Source: Sphingobacterium sp. B16(2022) (GTDB taxonomy: Bacteria; Bacteroidota; Bacteroidia; Sphingobacteriales; Sphingobacteriaceae). Taken from it: 64,000 nucleotides of DNA. The stretch is taken from positions 1,488,001 to 1,552,000 of the forward strand of contig NZ_JAAUVN010000001.1 in NCBI RefSeq assembly GCF_012030425.1. Reading direction: 5' to 3'. The notes under the pieces are model-generated. The model saw only the letters and a list, made by a program, of their open reading frames with translations. It searched no databases and was not told where the DNA came from. Below are positions 55,721 through 64,000 of this stretch, in pieces (position 1 is the stretch's first letter; every line of letters begins with the position of its first letter). The position numbers and the translations under genes are program-made.

Positions 55721-55764
55721 ATTAAGTCATATAATTTATATTATGTTAAATAGAAATTATATGA
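55721..55764. repeat. second direct-repeat copy overlapping an 11-bp inverted repeat
   Basis: ATTAAGTCATATA at 55721-55733 overlaps the arm TCATATAATTT (55727-55737), whose complement is at 55754-55764. Possibly a regulator-binding site; no gene starts nearby. Confidence 0.5.
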
Positions 55765-56109
55765 TCATCCCCTGCATACATTTATATCTAAAATTTGTTT
55801 ACCAAAAATGACTATTTCGCAACATCGTATTTAAGTTCATCTAGGTGTTTTTTAACAAATTATTACTGCGCTATATCAAGCTACTACAGTACAATTTATA
55901 ATCTTCAGAATCTTTTGAAGAATGGTTTTATACGGGATTTTGATTCATCTATGACAGCTAGGTATATCGATGTCGATTGTTTTAAATTTCATTTCTCTAC
56001 TGCTATCAGATTGATTCTTTTCGATTCATAATACCGTTATATGCTATTGAATATCATGCTTTTATTTTGTAAATTAGATCATCAATGTATCTGTAAATGT
56101 GTAAATCGT

Positions 56110-56640
56110 ATGAAAAAATCAAAATGGATTATAGACTCTGCCCACTCCTCGGTACAATTTCGTATTACTTATTTGGTAATAGCCTCTATTAGAGGAAGTT
56201 TTAACACTTTTAACGGTTTCGCTGAATGGGGTGAGCATTTTAAAGAAGCCTCTATACAATTTAATATTGATGCAAACAGTATCAATACAAATGTGGAAGA
56301 AAGAGATAAACATTTGAAAAGTGCTGATTTCTTTGATACAGCACAATACCCGACAATTTCATTTAAATCCACTAGTTTTAAAAAGATTAAGGGTGAGAAA
56401 TTTAGATTGGAAGGCCATTTAACCATGCATGGTCATACAAAATTGGTGGAGCTACAAGTGGAATATAATGGTAAAATAATTGATCCACAAGGTCAGGAAA
56501 AAATTTCATTTGAGGTGGCCGGAAAAGTGAGCCGATGGGAATTTGATATGAAATATAATTCAGTTTTAGAGGCCAATAGTCTCTTGATTGATGAAGATAT
56601 TGATATTTCAATTCAATTGTTACTCAATAAAGAGCAATAA
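56110..56640 (+). CDS. YceI-family protein
   Basis: 176 residues from the ATG at 56110. Without a signal peptide it opens directly with the YceI fold: WIIDSAHSSVQFRITYLVIASIRGSFNTF, then FDTAQYPTISFKSTSFKK and LTMHGHTKLVELQVEYNG. YceI proteins form lipocalin-like barrels that bind isoprenoid or other long amphipathic molecules. Most are periplasmic, so the missing signal suggests a cytoplasmic form, as also found in the family. A longer N-terminal extension exists in frame but looks random. Confidence 0.9.
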   Translation: MKKSKWIIDSAHSSVQFRITYLVIASIRGSFNTFNGFAEWGEHFKEASIQFNIDANSINTNVEERDKHLKSADFFDTAQYPTISFKSTSFKKIKGEKFRLEGHLTMHGHTKLVELQVEYNGKIIDPQGQEKISFEVAGKVSRWEFDMKYNSVLEANSLLIDEDIDISIQLLLNKEQ

Positions 56641-56680
56641 ATTTATTATTTTGCGTGTGTAAATTAAATACTGTATCAAA

Positions 56681-57022
56681 ATGGCACACGAACTTTTGGC
56701 AAAACTGGCGAATAAAGAAATTATTTTTTCAGATGTTTTGAACTACATAGCAGCTCGTTATGAGCACACCCCTACTGCATTTACGAATGGAAATCAAGTA
56801 AATCAAGAGACGGAAAATCAAGGCAGTGCAAAGATTCTTGCTTTTGCTAATTTAAACAATTTAGATAAAGATCAGACTCTTGCCCTATTTGCGGAACATT
56901 ATGAGGCTGTTTTAAATGATCCTGATGGTGATAATCATCAAAACATACGTCAATTTATGATTAGTGGCTGGGATGGCGTATCGTTTAGCGGTGTTGTTTT
57001 AACACTGAAATTAGAGGCCTGA
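56681..57022 (+). CDS. HopJ-type III effector-family protein
   Basis: 113 residues. The pattern FSDVLNYIAARYEHTPTAFTNG, then GSAKILAFANLNNLDKDQTLALFAEHYEAVLNDPDGDNHQNIRQFMISGWDGVSF matches the HopJ family (PF08888). The name comes from Pseudomonas syringae, but the family is common in free-living bacteria, and there is no secretion system in this window. Its function is unknown. It follows yceI by 40 nt on the same strand and ends at a strong terminator. Confidence 0.88.
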   Translation: MAHELLAKLANKEIIFSDVLNYIAARYEHTPTAFTNGNQVNQETENQGSAKILAFANLNNLDKDQTLALFAEHYEAVLNDPDGDNHQNIRQFMISGWDGVSFSGVVLTLKLEA

Positions 57023-57026
57023 TAAT

Positions 57027-57058
57027 AAAAAAGCCGTTATTTTCATAACGGCTTTTTT
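57027..57058. terminator. terminator between the HopJ-like gene and czcB
   Basis: A perfect 14-bp stem (AAAAAAGCCGTTAT and complement) with loop TTTC. Flanking A and T runs allow it to act in both directions. Confidence 0.88.
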
Positions 57059-57088
57059 TAAGCAATAAAACTTGGAACTTGTCATTGA

Positions 57089-58327
57089 TTAATGCGAATG
57101 TTCTCCGGAATTAGTCATTTTGGCTAATAAAAAGAATGCCCCTTTTTGAACAATCTTCGTATGTTCATCTAATTCTTTTATAGGAGTAATTGCGGTATAT
57201 CCTCTTGAGGAAACTCCTTTAACAACCGGAACTCTTTCATATTCGTTACCTACTTCTCCATGGTTGTGGTCCGCATGATCTTCGTGACTATGGGTATCAG
57301 CTTCTTTTGGTTCTGATCCATGTGCTTTATGGTCTTCCTTTAATATGAAAATGTAATCTTTACCTTCGGCACTTACAATACAATCTGTGGGAACAGCAAG
57401 TGATTTTTCATCTCCAATAACAACTGTACCTTGAACCTGCATGCCATTAATAAGTCCTTCTTTGTTGCCTAAAACCTGGGCATGAACTGCGATTGCATTG
57501 GTCTCTTTTTCAAAAGCCTGTCCGAGCTGATCTATTTTTGCTTCATATGAAGCATTAGCGTTATTAACAGGAGAAAATAGAATTTTTTGCCCTTTTTTCA
57601 CTTTTGAGAAATCTTTTTCATATACATACATATCCACATGCAATGCATCATTATTGACAATTTCTAAAATTGGCGAAGACGCCTCGATACGCGTTCCAAT
57701 CAATCCTTGAATCGAAGCCACCACTCCCGAGATTGGCGCCTTAATCGTAATTTGTGAAGAAATGTGCAAAGACCCTCCTCCGGATGACAGCTGTCGTGAC
57801 AAACTGTTCTTTTGAGCTTTCAAATTGGCCAGTTCGACCTCAACTTGCTGTAGCTTTTTTAAAGGTGCGGCGTTTCCTTCTACCAATTCCTTCTGACGGT
57901 TGACTTCAATCTGAGTTAATGAAATCTGATTGTTAATCAGTTGTAATTGCTCTTGCATTTTAATCAGATCTGGATTGAGCACTTTTCCTAAAATCTGTCC
58001 TTTCTTAACAAAATCTCCTGGTCTAGCGTAAAGTTCTTCCAAGACTCCACCATATACAGATGTCACGTAGGCTTTTTTATCATTCGGCACATCAAGCACA
58101 CCATTGAGTACTAAGCCATTACTTAGCATCTGATAGGATAAATTTGTATAGGTTAATCCTACCTGCTTTTCTTGGGCTGCTGTCAATGTAAGCACCTCTT
58201 CCTCATGCTCTTGCTCCCCTTTCTCTTCTGTTTGCTGTTTTTCAGTTGAAGTATTGGTTTGACATCCTAGAGCGACTACGCTACTAGCAAAAAATAAACT
58301 ATATCGAATTAAAAACTTTAGTTTCAT
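57089..58327 (-). CDS. czcB: heavy-metal RND adaptor (CzcB/CusB type)
   Basis: 412 residues. Lipobox VALGC gives Cys22. The lipoyl halves (VYGGVLEELYARPGDFVKKGQIL and TIKAPISGVVASIQGLIGTRI) flank a coiled coil; beta-barrel segments follow. Near the C-terminus is a His-rich loop (HSHEDHADHNHGE) that could bind metal ions in the periplasm. It delivers metal to the CzcA-type pump whose gene ends 5 nt upstream. Last gene of the minus-strand czc unit. Confidence 0.92.
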   Translation of the reverse strand: MKLKFLIRYSLFFASSVVALGCQTNTSTEKQQTEEKGEQEHEEEVLTLTAAQEKQVGLTYTNLSYQMLSNGLVLNGVLDVPNDKKAYVTSVYGGVLEELYARPGDFVKKGQILGKVLNPDLIKMQEQLQLINNQISLTQIEVNRQKELVEGNAAPLKKLQQVEVELANLKAQKNSLSRQLSSGGGSLHISSQITIKAPISGVVASIQGLIGTRIEASSPILEIVNNDALHVDMYVYEKDFSKVKKGQKILFSPVNNANASYEAKIDQLGQAFEKETNAIAVHAQVLGNKEGLINGMQVQGTVVIGDEKSLAVPTDCIVSAEGKDYIFILKEDHKAHGSEPKEADTHSHEDHADHNHGEVGNEYERVPVVKGVSSRGYTAITPIKELDEHTKIVQKGAFFLLAKMTNSGEHSH

Positions 58328-58332
58328 GATAC

Positions 58333-61300
58333 TTAATTTGAATGGTAATATTGATATTGAATCACACTTTGATTGTACGCATTCAAAGCTGTTAGGTAAT
58401 TTATTTTTATATCAATGGACTGTGATAGAAATTGGATAAGATCTGCGTAACTGATTTCACCACTTTGATAGGCTAAATTGGCAGCTTTCATAATGCCCTC
58501 GGATTGCTTTAATCCTGATTGTTCATAAAACTGCAATTGCTTCTCATTTTTGGTGATTTCCTTCTTTGCATTACCTTGTTGCGCTGTAAGGCTTATTTTC
58601 AGCTGCTCCAATTCTTGTCTTTCTATTGCCGTCTCCAATTCAGCTATTTTAACTTTATTATGGTAATATTTATTAGAGAATAAAGGCATATTCATCGTTA
58701 ATGATATACCGGTAACAGGATTCCGTTGTCCCCAAAGTTTTTGGGAGAAAGCTCTACCAGAAAAATCTGGCAACTTGGTTTTTTGCTCCATTTTGGTATT
58801 TGCTTCAGCCATCTCTATTGATTTCTGCTGTATTTTAAGCAAAGGATGATCACCTATTGAATCTGGCAATTGAAAAGCACTTATTTTTTGCAGCGCACTC
58901 TTGATCGGTAAAATCAAGTTGTTGTTATTTAATAAAACGCTGAAGTTTTGCGCGGCAATGGCTAAATCCTGCTCATTTTGTAGCATAATGGTTTTATTTT
59001 CTTGCCATTTTGTTTCTGCCGCCATCTGCTCCAAACCGGCGGCTTCCCCTGTTTTTACCCGAAGTTTTGCGGATTCAAATAATTTTTGATGGGTACTGTC
59101 CAGCTGTAGAAAGAAAGCTTGTCTAGCTTCTAGATAAATAAGCTGATAGTAATTTAAAGATACATCCCTTATCAGTTGTTTTTTCGCATCTTCTCTTTGC
59201 TCCAAAACCATTTGGGCATTCTTTTTTAAAAATTCTTTTCTAGCCTTATAAAACCCTGGCCAGGCGAAATCTTGACTTAACCCAACTTTCCATAATCCAT
59301 TTGGCTCTAAAGGGGAGAAATCTTCATTCTCTACAAAAATTCCTGTTTTGCCATCGAAAGATTTCTGTTGGTCAATCTGTGATTTTTCAAGTTCTAATGC
59401 CGTGTTTTTAAAATTGAGATTGGCGTCCAAAGCTTGTGCTATAGCTTCTTCCAATTGAATCCTTTTTGGATTTTCTTGCGCTAAACTTATTGTAGAAAGT
59501 GATAAGAAAGCCAGCACTAATGATGTTATGATTGTCGATTTCCCTATTTTCATTTTCTTAGTATTAAAAAATAAGACATATAAACAAGGTAATACAAAAA
59601 GTGTCAAAAATGTTGCAGACAACAAACCTCCTATGACAACTGTTGCCAACGGTTTTTGTACTTCTGCTCCAGCTCCCGTACTTAGAGCCATTGGTAAAAA
59701 CCCTAATGAAGCCACTGTCGCCGTCATCAACACTGGTCTGAGTCGAATTTTTGTCCCTTCCCATACCCGCTCAAATACATCGGAAATTCCTTCCTTCTCC
59801 AATTGATTAAATGTGGAAATTAAAACAATACCATTCAGTACAGCTACTCCAAATAATGCTATAAACCCTACACCTGCGGAAATACTAAAAGGCATATCGC
59901 GGATTAATAGTGCAAATACTCCACCTATTGCACTCATAGGTATGGCTGTGAAAATTAGTAAGGATTCTTTAATTGACCTAAAAGTCAGGTAAAGTAATAT
60001 AAAGATAAGCAACAATGCGCCCGGGACTGCCAGTGCTAATCTTTTAGAAGCTGCATTTAGATTTTCAAATGTCCCGCCGAAAGTATAGTAGTAACCTGTT
60101 GGCATCACATCCATCTTTGTTAGTTTTTCCTGAATCTCATTTACTACTGAAGTAACATCGCGTTCTTTTATATTAAATCCGATCACGACAAGTCTCTTCC
60201 CTGATTCTCTGCTGATCTGTGCAGGGCCATCTTTTATACTAATGGTTGCCAGTTGGCTCAATGGAATCTGATCTCCATCCCCAGTTAAGACTGGTAGGTT
60301 TTCAACATCGGCCATTGACGTTTTATATGCGCTATCTAAACGAACAACAAGGTCGAATTTCCTTTCATTCTCATATATCGATCCTGTGCTTGTGCCAGCG
60401 AAAGACATAGCAATAACTTTATTTAAGTCCTTGACTGTTACGTTGTGCAGGGCTAACTGTGTTCTGTTGTAAACAATCGAGATCTGTGGTAGCCCTGTTG
60501 TACGTTCAATCTGTGGTGCTGAAGCTCCTTCAACACTTTGTACAACTTGACCTACACGACTTGCAATCGTTGCAAGTGAGTCTATATTTTCACCAAATAT
60601 TTTTATGGCAACGTCCTGTCTCACACCTGTCATCAATTCATTAAATCGCATCTGAATAGGCTGCGATGCTTCAAAGAATACACCTGGAATGACGGAAAGT
60701 GAATCAAGCATGCGCTCTGCTAGTCCCGTATATGTATCCCCGGATTTCCATTCTGACATTGGTTTCAAGGTGATAATCATATCTGTTGCCTCGGGTGGCA
60801 TTGGATCTGTCGGGATTTCGGCACTACCTGTTTTGCCTACAACAATTTTTACTTCGGGAAATTTTTTAATAATTTTCGCAGCCTGCATGGATGTTTCTAT
60901 ACTCTGTGAGAGTGAAGATCCTTGTGGTAAAATACAATGAAATGCATAATCTCCTTCTTGTAATTGCGGTATAAATTCACTACCCATTTTACTAAATAGG
61001 AAGCCGGAAAAACCTAAGAGTGCTACTGTTAATAATAATAGTGTTCTTCTTATGCGGACAGCCTTTTGAACTAATGGTGCATACCATTGTTGCAATTTGG
61101 CCATCATCTTATCGGCGAAAGTAATTTTGTGGTGAGGCTTTTTGGATAAAAACAGTGCACTCATCATCGGTATATAGGTGAGTGATAATAATAGCGCTCC
61201 TATAATGGCAAAGCTAACGGTTTGCGCCATAGGGCCAAACATTTTCCCTTCGACCCCTACCAGTGTTAATATGGGTATATAGACAATGAGGATAATAATT

Positions 61301-62655
61301 TCACCAAATGCGGCACTATTTCTGATTTTTGAAGATGATTGGTATACTTCCTCATCCATCTCAGCCTGATTCAGGACATGCTTACTTTTTCTAAGCCCCA
61401 GATGATGCATAGTTGCCTCCACGACAATTAAGGAGCCATCGACAATTAAACCGAAATCGATAGCGCCCAGACTCATGAGGTTGGCACTTACACCAAATAA
61501 ACGCATCATTCCTAATGCAAACAACATTGATAATGGAATTGCCGAAGCTACAATTAAGCCTGCTCTCAGGTTTCCTAGAAAAATGACTAAAACAAAAATG
61601 ACGATCAGGGCACCTTCAATCAAATTTTTCTCAACCGTTCCAATAGCACGATTAACCAGATCTGTTCGGTCTGAAAAAGCTTCAACTACAACATCTTGAG
61701 GTAGAGATTGTTTAATTCTTTCGAGTTTTTCCTTTACTGCTGCGACTACTTCTGCGGAGTTCTGGCCTTTTAGCATCATAACAATGCCGCCTACGGCTTC
61801 TTTTTCTCCATTATAAGTCAGTGCACCATAGCGTACTGCAGCACCTTCACGCACTTCTGCGACATCCCTAATATAAATAGGGAAGCCATTTTTATTTTTT
61901 ACGGCAACATTGCCGATATCTTCCATGGATGTCAAAAGACCAATACCCCGTATAAAATAAGCACTGGGTTTTTTATCTATATATGCGCCACCTGTGTTTT
62001 GATTATTTTCTTCCAGGGCCGCAAATATTTCATTGATTCCGACACCGGTAGCTTTTAATTTATAAGGATTAACAGCAACTTCATACTGTTTTAGTTTTCC
62101 ACCAAAACTATTGACTTCAGCAACACCGGGCGTTCCATATAGTTGTCTGGCGATAATCCAGTCTTGCATTGTTCTGAGATCTGTGGCAGTATACTTTGAT
62201 TCAGCCCCTTTTGCAGGATGAATAACATACTGATAAATTTCACCAAGCCCCGTACTAATCGGCGCTAATTCTGGACTTCCGAGACCTTCCGGTATATTTT
62301 CCTTTGCTTCCTGCAGTTTTTCGCTGATCAATTGCCTTGCAAAATAAATATTGACATCATCGTCAAAAACTGCGGTAACAACTGAAAGTCCAAATCTGGA
62401 TATCGAACGTAATTCTACCAGATCCGGTAGATTTGTTAATTTTTGTTCGATCGGATATGTGACGAATTGCTCCACCTCTTGCGTTGCTAAGGCCGGAGAG
62501 CTTGTGATTATTTGTACTTGATTATTGGTAATATCTGGGTTAGCATCTATGGGAATGTGCAATGCACTCCATAGTCCCCAGATGATCCATATCAGTGTAA
62601 AGAGTCCGATAATAATTTTATTACGGATACTGAACCTGATGATTGCGTTCAACAT
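58333..62655 (-). CDS. czcA: CzcA-type heavy-metal RND pump fused to a TolC-type channel
   Basis: 1440 residues. The pump half (1-1034) has TM4 AIDFGLIVDGSLIVVEA, with Asp400, Asp406 and Glu413: this DFG/VDG/E form is characteristic of Co/Zn/Cd exporters, not of Cu/Ag CusA (VDAAIV). The C-terminal half (about 1061-1440) is an outer-membrane channel (TolC-type helical repeats). The joint contains a complete Sec signal: M1035-KIGK, hydrophobic residues 1041-1058 and SLA before Gln1060. Fusions of this size are known in Bacteroidota. With czcB it would span both membranes. Confidence 0.93.
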   Translation of the reverse strand: MLNAIIRFSIRNKIIIGLFTLIWIIWGLWSALHIPIDANPDITNNQVQIITSSPALATQEVEQFVTYPIEQKLTNLPDLVELRSISRFGLSVVTAVFDDDVNIYFARQLISEKLQEAKENIPEGLGSPELAPISTGLGEIYQYVIHPAKGAESKYTATDLRTMQDWIIARQLYGTPGVAEVNSFGGKLKQYEVAVNPYKLKATGVGINEIFAALEENNQNTGGAYIDKKPSAYFIRGIGLLTSMEDIGNVAVKNKNGFPIYIRDVAEVREGAAVRYGALTYNGEKEAVGGIVMMLKGQNSAEVVAAVKEKLERIKQSLPQDVVVEAFSDRTDLVNRAIGTVEKNLIEGALIVIFVLVIFLGNLRAGLIVASAIPLSMLFALGMMRLFGVSANLMSLGAIDFGLIVDGSLIVVEATMHHLGLRKSKHVLNQAEMDEEVYQSSSKIRNSAAFGEIIILIVYIPILTLVGVEGKMFGPMAQTVSFAIIGALLLSLTYIPMMSALFLSKKPHHKITFADKMMAKLQQWYAPLVQKAVRIRRTLLLLTVALLGFSGFLFSKMGSEFIPQLQEGDYAFHCILPQGSSLSQSIETSMQAAKIIKKFPEVKIVVGKTGSAEIPTDPMPPEATDMIITLKPMSEWKSGDTYTGLAERMLDSLSVIPGVFFEASQPIQMRFNELMTGVRQDVAIKIFGENIDSLATIASRVGQVVQSVEGASAPQIERTTGLPQISIVYNRTQLALHNVTVKDLNKVIAMSFAGTSTGSIYENERKFDLVVRLDSAYKTSMADVENLPVLTGDGDQIPLSQLATISIKDGPAQISRESGKRLVVIGFNIKERDVTSVVNEIQEKLTKMDVMPTGYYYTFGGTFENLNAASKRLALAVPGALLLIFILLYLTFRSIKESLLIFTAIPMSAIGGVFALLIRDMPFSISAGVGFIALFGVAVLNGIVLISTFNQLEKEGISDVFERVWEGTKIRLRPVLMTATVASLGFLPMALSTGAGAEVQKPLATVVIGGLLSATFLTLFVLPCLYVLFFNTKKMKIGKSTIITSLVLAFLSLSTISLAQENPKRIQLEEAIAQALDANLNFKNTALELEKSQIDQQKSFDGKTGIFVENEDFSPLEPNGLWKVGLSQDFAWPGFYKARKEFLKKNAQMVLEQREDAKKQLIRDVSLNYYQLIYLEARQAFFLQLDSTHQKLFESAKLRVKTGEAAGLEQMAAETKWQENKTIMLQNEQDLAIAAQNFSVLLNNNNLILPIKSALQKISAFQLPDSIGDHPLLKIQQKSIEMAEANTKMEQKTKLPDFSGRAFSQKLWGQRNPVTGISLTMNMPLFSNKYYHNKVKIAELETAIERQELEQLKISLTAQQGNAKKEITKNEKQLQFYEQSGLKQSEGIMKAANLAYQSGEISYADLIQFLSQSIDIKINYLTALNAYNQSVIQYQYYHSN

Positions 62656-62740
62656 AATATTTTACTTAAAATAGCTATACAAAATGCTCATCATGAAGAT
62701 AAGCGAATGAAAAGTAGTCAACTAAGACTTTATCGTAAAA

Positions 62741-63052
62741 TTATGCGAGCTGGGGCGGTTGCCAAATACTAGAGTAATCAAACGAATATAAATTGGTTTC
62801 GTACGCAATTTTTCGTTTTGATTCTAGTAATACTATAATAAAGGAAATGGTATTTGTTTGTTCGATATTCAATACAGTAGAACAACAAGAGCAGATGCAA
62901 AAAGGTGAGCAATAGTCCTGATGTTCATCAGAATGACCCTTATCTTGCGTTCCGGTTATGTGTATAGCCGCGGCCTCCTGCACTTGGTCTGCACAAGGAA
63001 CCATCGTTAACCCGATGAAGTATAAGCATAATATATAGACGAATATCTTCAA
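62741..63052 (-). CDS. small Cys/His-rich secreted protein, DUF6660-like
   Basis: 103 residues starting at TTG (no suitable ATG: the frame has a stop just upstream, and the first internal ATG would delete the signal). A signal peptide (residues 1-16 hydrophobic) precedes a metal-binding-looking stretch: HITGTQDKGHSDEHQDYCSPFCICSCCS, with five Cys and four His. This resembles the DUF6660 proteins next to czc genes in Bacteroidota. It is probably periplasmic and binds the metal exported by CzcA. First gene of the czc unit, 85 nt before czcA. Confidence 0.75.
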   Translation of the reverse strand: MKIFVYILCLYFIGLTMVPCADQVQEAAAIHITGTQDKGHSDEHQDYCSPFCICSCCSTVLNIEQTNTISFIIVLLESKRKIAYETNLYSFDYSSIWQPPQLA

Positions 63053-63073
63053 ATTTATCGATTGAATCTACTA

Positions 63074-63081
63074 CAAAAATA
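63074..63081 (-). promoter_or_regulatory. candidate -7 box of the czc unit (TATTTTTG)
   Basis: Exact TAnnTTTG on the minus strand, about 22 nt ahead of the TTG start of the first czc gene. Confidence 0.5.
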
Positions 63082-63217
63082 ATAAATTAATCAAGAATAT
63101 GAAATTAAACGGCTATTTTTAATTTTCACACATAACTGTAAGTTTTTATAAAAAAAATGTAATGAAATAAGATTAATTTTTATATATTAGCAATTCAAAA
63201 GGGAAAATTTACTATAA

Positions 63218-64000
<783 letters not shown>

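Larger units (their letters stand above)
55203..56109. other. long AT-rich intergenic region
   Basis: About 900 nt without a credible gene. A 78-codon frame at 55795-56031 reads as random AT-rich sequence. It contains a nested palindrome (55309-55365), an 11-bp inverted repeat (55727-55764) and a 13-bp direct repeat, listed separately. Confidence 0.5.

Noticed and set aside
55795..56031. 78-codon frame before yceI
   Set aside because: AT-rich, low-complexity product with no start context; the yceI gene itself starts later at 56110.
56681..57022. Type III secretion effector
   Set aside because: The HopJ family is widespread in free-living bacteria, and no secretion apparatus is present.
58333..62655. 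Copper/silver CusA
   Set aside because: TM4 has the DFG...VDG...E pattern of divalent-metal exporters, not the VDAAIV pattern of CusA.

Overview
The window looks like a chromosomal segment of a Bacteroidota bacterium, most likely of the Sphingobacteriaceae (Sphingobacterium or a close relative). The evidence is AT-rich intergenic DNA, recurring TAnnTTTG-type promoter boxes, mostly absent Shine-Dalgarno sequences, and a family set typical of that group: BshB1, DUF4294, HopJ-like, a DUF6660-like protein, a LytS/LytT pair, a CzcA-TolC fusion and a Fur/PurA/PabB neighbourhood. I see no transposase, integrase, phage gene, CRISPR array or rRNA. One tRNA (Lys, UUU) is present. The last gene (gdhA) runs off the right edge.

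Layout. 0-6.3 kb: small accessory genes (RidA-like protein, AraC regulators, two GNATs, a cupin plus secreted monooxygenase pair, orphan secreted proteins). 6.6-10.7 kb: a magnesium locus with a long leader, mgtC and a P3B ATPase (mgtA). 10.7-22.4 kb: lipoproteins, an AraC/SDR/Tat-type flavoprotein cluster, an ankyrin protein, a LytS/LytT two-component pair, tRNA-Lys and membrane proteins. 22.5-25.6 kb: a Cu(+) P-type ATPase with an extended tandem metal-binding N-terminus. 26.1-27.1 kb: a gene-free stretch with two large palindromic arrays of 4-base cores at strict 11-nt spacing. 27.1-34.3 kb (minus): a housekeeping run rel, fur-family, purA, pabB, tatD, tcdA. 34.4-37.3 kb (plus): DUF4294, glutathione peroxidase, bshB1, dgkA-like, GNAT. 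37.6-42.4 kb (minus): PQQ-type sugar dehydrogenase and pstSCAB. 42.6-48.9 kb (plus): a complete sulfate-to-sulfide operon with its own siroheme genes. 49.0-54.7 kb (minus): a multidrug RND pump read as one 1519-residue pump/outer-membrane-channel fusion, with its adaptor. 56.1-57.0 kb: YceI and HopJ-like proteins. 57.1-63.1 kb (minus): a czc-type heavy-metal RND system, again a pump/TolC fusion. 63.2 kb onward: gdhA.

How genes work together. The cys operon turns sulfate into APS (CysDN), sulfite (CysH, APS type with 4Fe-4S) and sulfide (siroheme reductase), and makes siroheme through CobA and a SirC-like dehydrogenase. It is transcribed divergently from pstSCAB. The metal-handling genes (copA, czcBA, mgtCA) are separate units.

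Most noteworthy: (1) the 11-nt-phased palindromic arrays at 26.2-26.75 kb, which I cannot assign to a known element class; (2) the pump/channel fusion at 49-53.6 kb, where one extra base in an A8 run at the junction would turn the fusion into two normal overlapping genes, so it is either an assembly artefact, a slippage site or a recent fusion; (3) an Asp-to-Asn change at the proton-relay position of that pump; (4) a possible leader peptide and unusually strong Shine-Dalgarno in front of mgtC.
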